From assembly GCF_007830445.1 (NCBI RefSeq), contig NZ_VLKR01000015.1:83139-147138 (forward strand): a stretch of 64,000 bases of DNA, read 5' to 3'. Each line of letters opens with the position of its first letter. Positions within the stretch are counted from its first letter, which is position 1. The position numbers and the translations under genes were made by a program. Source of the stretch: Sphingobacterium siyangense. GTDB lineage: Bacteria; Bacteroidota; Bacteroidia; Sphingobacteriales; Sphingobacteriaceae. Below the pieces are notes generated by a model, which ran no database searches, was not told where the DNA came from, and saw nothing but the letters and a program-made list of their open reading frames with translations. Shown here piece by piece: positions 63,670 through 64,000 of this stretch.

Positions 63670-64000
63670 GGGTGTAAATTAAACTGTGTCAAATAAAGAA
63701 TATTTATATTAGACACAGCAAATGGAAAAAGAGGAATTTGACTTTGAACGCTTCAAAGAGGAAGCAATGAGAGGCCTTTACGAAGGCAAGAAAATGGGCG
63801 GTACCGACGGAGTTTTCGCTCCGATGTTGAAACACCTTCTGGAAAGTATGCTTGAAGGTGAGCTGGATCATCATCTACAGGAAAGTAAAGCTTCCGGGGA
63901 GATTAATCGTAAAAACGGGAAGACAAAAAAGACGGTACGGAGCCTTCAGGCCGGACATTTTGAACTGGAGAGCGGTCGTGACCGAAACGGTACTTTCGAG
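63670..64000 (+). mobile_element. IS256-family insertion sequence, left end (cut by window edge)
   Basis: Left part of an insertion sequence. A terminal-repeat-like GGGTGTAAATTAAACTGTGTC begins at about 63670 (63668 is also possible), 52 bases before the transposase start. An internal inverted pair CTGTGTC (63684-63690) and GACACAG (63712-63718) lies over the expected promoter. The right end, second terminal repeat and target duplication lie outside the window. Confidence 0.8.
63722..64000 (+). CDS. IS256-family transposase, N-terminal part
   Basis: First 93 residues of a transposase of the IS256/mutator type; the frame is open to the window end. Recognised from the KEEAMRGLYEGKKMGGTDGVF, APMLKHLLESMLEGELDHHL and SGEINRKNGKTKKTVRS segments, which form the N-terminal DNA-binding part; the catalytic DDE domain lies beyond the edge. 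Start at ATG 63722. Confidence 0.92.
   Translation, partial: MEKEEFDFERFKEEAMRGLYEGKKMGGTDGVFAPMLKHLLESMLEGELDHHLQESKASGEINRKNGKTKKTVRSLQAGHFELESGRDRNGTFE

Overview
The window looks like chromosomal DNA of a Bacteroidota bacterium of the Sphingobacteriaceae type (Sphingobacterium/Pedobacter-like). The basis is three SusC/SusD pairs, an ECF sigma/FecR/STN-SusC signalling set, TlpA-type thioredoxins, DUF6266/DUF5675 genes, AT-rich spacers, sparse Shine-Dalgarno sequences, and several sites matching the Bacteroidota promoter pattern TAnnTTTG. The genus is inferred; no rRNA or tRNA gene was found.

Layout. (1) 60-16176, minus strand: a compact beta-mannan/glucomannan utilisation locus. It runs from an AraC regulator and SusC/SusD through a surface glycan-binding lipoprotein, a GH5 endo-glycanase, a CE7-type esterase, a GH130 mannosylglucose phosphorylase, a GPH sugar transporter, an AGE-family (mannobiose/cellobiose) 2-epimerase and two GH26 mannanases. 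The set encodes surface cutting and capture, import, deacetylation, and the epimerase plus phosphorylase route to mannose-1-phosphate and glucose. (2) 16802-25025, plus strand: sigma factor, FecR anti-sigma, STN-type SusC, SusD and a TlpA-like thioredoxin, closed by a terminator. (3) 25184-28156: a ZnuD-like TonB receptor and a divergent lipoprotein-like gene, both beheaded at one shared junction, which marks a deletion scar. (4) 28477-31160: a Crp-like regulator, a RidA-like protein, and a minus-strand DUF6266/DUF5675 cassette with two small membrane proteins that looks phage-derived. (5) 31366-35671: a 200-bp array of TTCGG/CCGAA cores with 11-bp phasing, a small HTH gene, a membrane protein, an AraC regulator with a perfect hairpin in its first codons, and a 73-residue peptide gene. 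(6) 35678-42137, minus strand: small hypothetical gene, SusC, SusD and TlpA-like protein.

(7) 43100-58621 is a defence island and the most interesting part. A tight six-gene plus-strand operon (45238-58273) encodes a C5-cytosine methyltransferase, a NERD-domain superfamily 1 helicase, a 788-residue protein in the place DrmE would occupy, a DrmA-type helicase, a DrmB-type DUF1998 protein and an unrecognised 358-residue protein. This is a class-2 DISARM-like layout, but no phospholipase-D DrmC is visible; the NERD helicase and the terminal protein are extra. Just upstream, an HNH restriction-endonuclease gene is cut by a TAA inside its zinc/HNH motif, and a small MazF/PemK-like gene is cut by an in-frame TGA.

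(8) 58774-63543: a secreted HExxHxxGxxH zincin, a lipoprotein and a 977-residue exported protein of unknown role. (9) 63670-64000: the left end of an IS256-family element, cut by the window edge.

All coordinates, motifs and stop codons were read directly from the sequence. Family names rest on recognised motifs and gene order, without database searches.
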